NCBI GenBank assembly: GCA_009911305.1
Contig: QXXC01000009.1
Location: 56,188 to 120,187, forward strand
DNA from: Clostridiaceae bacterium
GTDB lineage: Bacteria > Bacillota > Clostridia > Lachnospirales > Lachnospiraceae
Reading direction: 5' to 3'
Length of the DNA stretch: 64,000 bases
Both the position numbers and the translations under genes were made by a program. Shown here piece by piece: positions 61,998-64,000 of this stretch. Within the stretch, counting starts at the first letter, position 1. Each line of letters starts with the position of its first letter. The notes under the pieces are model-generated. The model made no database searches. It was given only the letters and a program-made list of their open reading frames with translations, and had not been told where the DNA came from.

Positions 61998-63437
61998 TTA
62001 CTTTATCCAGACGCCGTTCGCATCCACCCGGTAGCCGTCCGGCGTGGTTCCATCCACAAACAGGCTGCCGGCTGCGTCCACATAATACCACAGCCCGGAC
62101 GTCTCAATCCACTGCCCGAAAGCCATGGAACCGTTCGTATCAAAGTAATGCCAGCTTCCGTTTACCAGATACCAGCCTGTGAGCATATAGCAGTCGGTCC
62201 CGAACCCGTACACTCTGCCGTTATTCCTCAAGGTTTCCCCGCACGCATAGCTGCCTGTCTTCTTAAGAAACTGCCATCCCTGCCCTGTCTCTTTCCAGGT
62301 TCCTTCCGTCTCCGGATACGCCTCCCGGCCCACAGCCGTGCTCTGGGTATTCTGGCAGCCCGGCAGCCCTGTTCCTGCGCTCTGCCCGTTCCCGTATGAG
62401 CCATTCGCTCCGGGAGCGCCCGGACTTCCCTGCGGCGCGCCGGGGGCCGTATTGGCGCTTCCCCCAACCGGCCCGTCAGTTCCCAGCGATGCGGCCGCCG
62501 CAAAGCCATAGTCCAGAAGTTTTTTAGTATCCGCATAGTGTGTCTGCCTGCTCTTTAAAATCACAACGATCAGGCGTACGCCGTCCCTTTCCACACACGT
62601 GACAAGCGTATTCCCCGCCAGGGAGGTAAAGCCTGTCTTTCCGGCCACAAAGCCCGGATAGTATTCCGCGCGGGACGGATCCAGCATCTTATGGCCCATC
62701 GTCAGCTCGCGCACGGACGGAACGCTCTTACTCGCCGGAAAGCTGTACGTTAAGGTGGACGCGATCTGGCGCACCGTGCTGTTTTCAAAAGCTGCCCGGG
62801 CAATCAGCGCCATGTCCCGGGGCGAGGTGAAATGCTGCGGATCATTGAGCCCGTTCGGATTCACAAAATGCGTATTCGTACATCCCAGGGCCGCCGCCCT
62901 CTGGTTCATCAGGCCCGCAAAGCCCTCTATGCTTCCCCCCACATGCTCGGCCAGGCCGTTGGCTATCTCATTGGCTGATTTTAACAGAAGGCCGTACATG
63001 CAGTCCTTAACAGAAAACTGATCGCCCGCCTTCACCTTCAGCGTGACAGCCCCTGATTCCAGACGGCTCACGGCCGTCTCCGAGAAGGTCACGGTCTCCT
63101 CAAACGAACAGCGTTCCGCTACCAGAAGCGCGGTCATCAGCTTCGTGGTGCTGGCCGGGTAAAAATGCATGTCCGCATTCTTTTCATACAAAAAACGGTT
63201 GTGCGTCACGTCATAGAGGATCGCGCCCTCGGCAGCGATCTCCAGGGCCTCTGCCTGCGCGGACTGCTGCGCCTGAGCCGGCGGCGCAGCAGTCTGGGGC
63301 CCGGAACCGGGCCCGTCGGCAAGCGCTCCAAACGGCAGGGTAAACGTGAGAACCGCCGCCAGGAGCAGGCACGGCAGAACAGACAGGCGCGGCCTGCGCA
63401 CAGCGGCGGAAGAAAACAGCGATTTGTACTTCATCAT
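61998..63437 (-). CDS. D-alanyl-D-alanine carboxypeptidase with C-terminal wall-binding repeats
   Basis: 479 residues. A signal peptide (about 1-41, cut after ALA) leads into a DacA/PBP5-type S11 peptidase: Ser96-Lys99 in ASTTKLM, SAN in LLKSANEIANGL, KTG in VAGKTGFTS. A Gly/Pro/Ala/Asn-rich linker (about 345-385) follows. The end is a choline-binding-like repeat array: LTGWYLVNGSWHYFDTNGSMA, QWIETSGLWYYVDAAGSLF and TTPDGYRVDANGVWIK. The last motif is shared with the repeat protein at 38550-41549. It trims pentapeptides and should be held to the wall by the repeats. Confidence 0.92.
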   Translation of the reverse strand: MMKYKSLFSSAAVRRPRLSVLPCLLLAAVLTFTLPFGALADGPGSGPQTAAPPAQAQQSAQAEALEIAAEGAILYDVTHNRFLYEKNADMHFYPASTTKLMTALLVAERCSFEETVTFSETAVSRLESGAVTLKVKAGDQFSVKDCMYGLLLKSANEIANGLAEHVGGSIEGFAGLMNQRAAALGCTNTHFVNPNGLNDPQHFTSPRDMALIARAAFENSTVRQIASTLTYSFPASKSVPSVRELTMGHKMLDPSRAEYYPGFVAGKTGFTSLAGNTLVTCVERDGVRLIVVILKSRQTHYADTKKLLDYGFAAAASLGTDGPVGGSANTAPGAPQGSPGAPGANGSYGNGQSAGTGLPGCQNTQSTAVGREAYPETEGTWKETGQGWQFLKKTGSYACGETLRNNGRVYGFGTDCYMLTGWYLVNGSWHYFDTNGSMAFGQWIETSGLWYYVDAAGSLFVDGTTPDGYRVDANGVWIK

Positions 63438-63509
63438 ATATACAGATTTCTCCTTACAGTTTGATAACCGTCCATACGCCGGATACCGCCCGGCGCGGAC
63501 TGTATGTCT

Positions 63510-63538
63510 ATTTTACTTTATTTTCCTGCGCCATGCAA
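63510..63538 (-). promoter_or_regulatory. SigA-type promoter of the carboxypeptidase gene
   Basis: Minus-strand TTGCAT (63533-63538), 17 bases, TAAAAT (63510-63515), 73 bases from the ATG. Confidence 0.65.
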
Positions 63539-63587
63539 TGAATTTAAACGGCAGAAATTTTTACGTTTTTATTACGTGCCTCATGAA

Positions 63588-63782
63588 CCAATGGCAGTTC
63601 GTTAAGCGGATGATTGCGGGGGTGTTGTTTATCGTGGGGAGGCCGCCGTCGCCAGCTCCTGTATCCATAAGGAACCCCGCTCCCGCTCGGAGAAAAGCGC
63701 AGCGGTACTAAGCTCGAAAAGACCTCGCTAAGTACCGGCGGTTTTCTACGGGTTCCTTATGGATACAGGAGCTGGCGACGGC
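63588..63782. repeat. hairpin repeat element, copy B
   Basis: A perfect 33-bp inverted repeat (63645-63677 and 63750-63782; GCCGTCGCCAGCTCCTGTAT at the outer side) encloses 72 bp with an inner CGGTACT / AGTACCG pair and AGCTCGAAAAGACCTCGCT. Its left flank (63588-63661) matches copy A inverted. The rest of 63438-64000 holds only the promoter above and an A/T-rich tail without a gene I can support. Confidence 0.85.
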
Positions 63783-64000
63783 TACGTTATCAGCAGGCCG
63801 GGAATCTGTTTCATCCCTCCGAAAAGTCCTGTAATACGTTTGTCTGGCATAGACAGGCAGGAATATCCTCTGCCCGAATTGCAAATAAACAGCATAATTG
63901 TTTTATATGTTCTGTTTTATAATGATTCGATGAAAATTTAACGGTTATATTTTGTGATTTTATCAACCAAAAATTGACTCTTTCCAGATTTGTTCATTCG

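Overview
The window looks like chromosome of an anaerobic, spore-lineage member of the Lachnospiraceae (Clostridium cluster XIVa). The basis is the moderately high G+C, the yqfC-yqfD-phoH-ybeY block, a rubrerythrin, a dgt-dnaG-rpoD-trmK-nif3 block, a nucleoside kinase of the Lachnospiraceae type, a bacterial-type RNase P RNA, BofC-like and SpoVB-like proteins, and Gram-positive choline-binding-like wall repeats. I assign family level only. No tRNA, rRNA, CRISPR array or prophage was seen.

Positions 1-16434 (all minus strand, read right to left) hold a surface-polysaccharide operon that runs out of the window on the left. In order of transcription it has two tandem NusG/LoaP-type antiterminators, a DegT aminotransferase, an initiating sugar-phosphate transferase, glycosyltransferases of families 4 and 2, a LicD-type phosphotransferase, an unrecognised gene, a DUF4254 protein split over two overlapping frames, a nucleotidyltransferase-kinase fusion, a SIS isomerase, a HAD phosphatase, a flippase, a polymerase, an IspD/TarI-type cytidylyltransferase, an MBOAT O-acetyltransferase and the start of its DHHW-type partner.

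Upstream of this operon (16455-16713) is what I think is the key system. Two perfect 28-bp inverted repeats, each built as 11-bp arms around a 4-bp centre, enclose a 203-bp segment carrying a SigA-type promoter. A tyrosine recombinase gene follows at 16866-17855. I read this as a phase-variable invertible promoter that switches the antiterminators, and through them the whole glycan operon. In the orientation given, the best promoter points away from the operon, so this copy is probably OFF.

From 18 to 34 kb there is a housekeeping stretch: a remnant of an Rpn-family gene, a methyltransferase, an MgtC-like protein, 5-formyl-THF cyclo-ligase, a DUF896 protein, two flavoproteins, a SpoVB-like flippase, a DUF3048 lipoprotein, YbeY, PhoH, YqfD, YqfC, a DUF6020 membrane protein and rpsU (S21). 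From 33.6 to 45 kb come an NlpC/P60 hydrolase with bactofilin, alaS, a 999-residue secreted repeat protein, a small regulator, pyrBI and yaaA. From 45 to 63.5 kb come rnpB, the nucleoside kinase, nif3-trmK-rpoD-dnaG-dgt, an alanine/glycine:cation symporter, hflX, a TPR lipoprotein, dut, scpAB, a metallophosphoesterase, rubrerythrin and a D,D-carboxypeptidase with wall-binding repeats.

Intergenic DNA is full of repeats: a MITE-like family with AGAGCGTGTTTGAAA ends, often placed right after stop codons; a 118-bp element in inverted copies either side of the pyrBI segment; and a hairpin element with arms up to 33 bp (copies near 35.5 and 63.7 kb). There are decayed genes for an Rpn nuclease, a Uma2 nuclease and a sodium/glutamate symporter. 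A possible link across the window is that LicD and the LicC/LicA-like fusion may put a phospho-alcohol such as phosphocholine on the glycan, while two secreted proteins here end in choline-binding-like repeats; this is inference.
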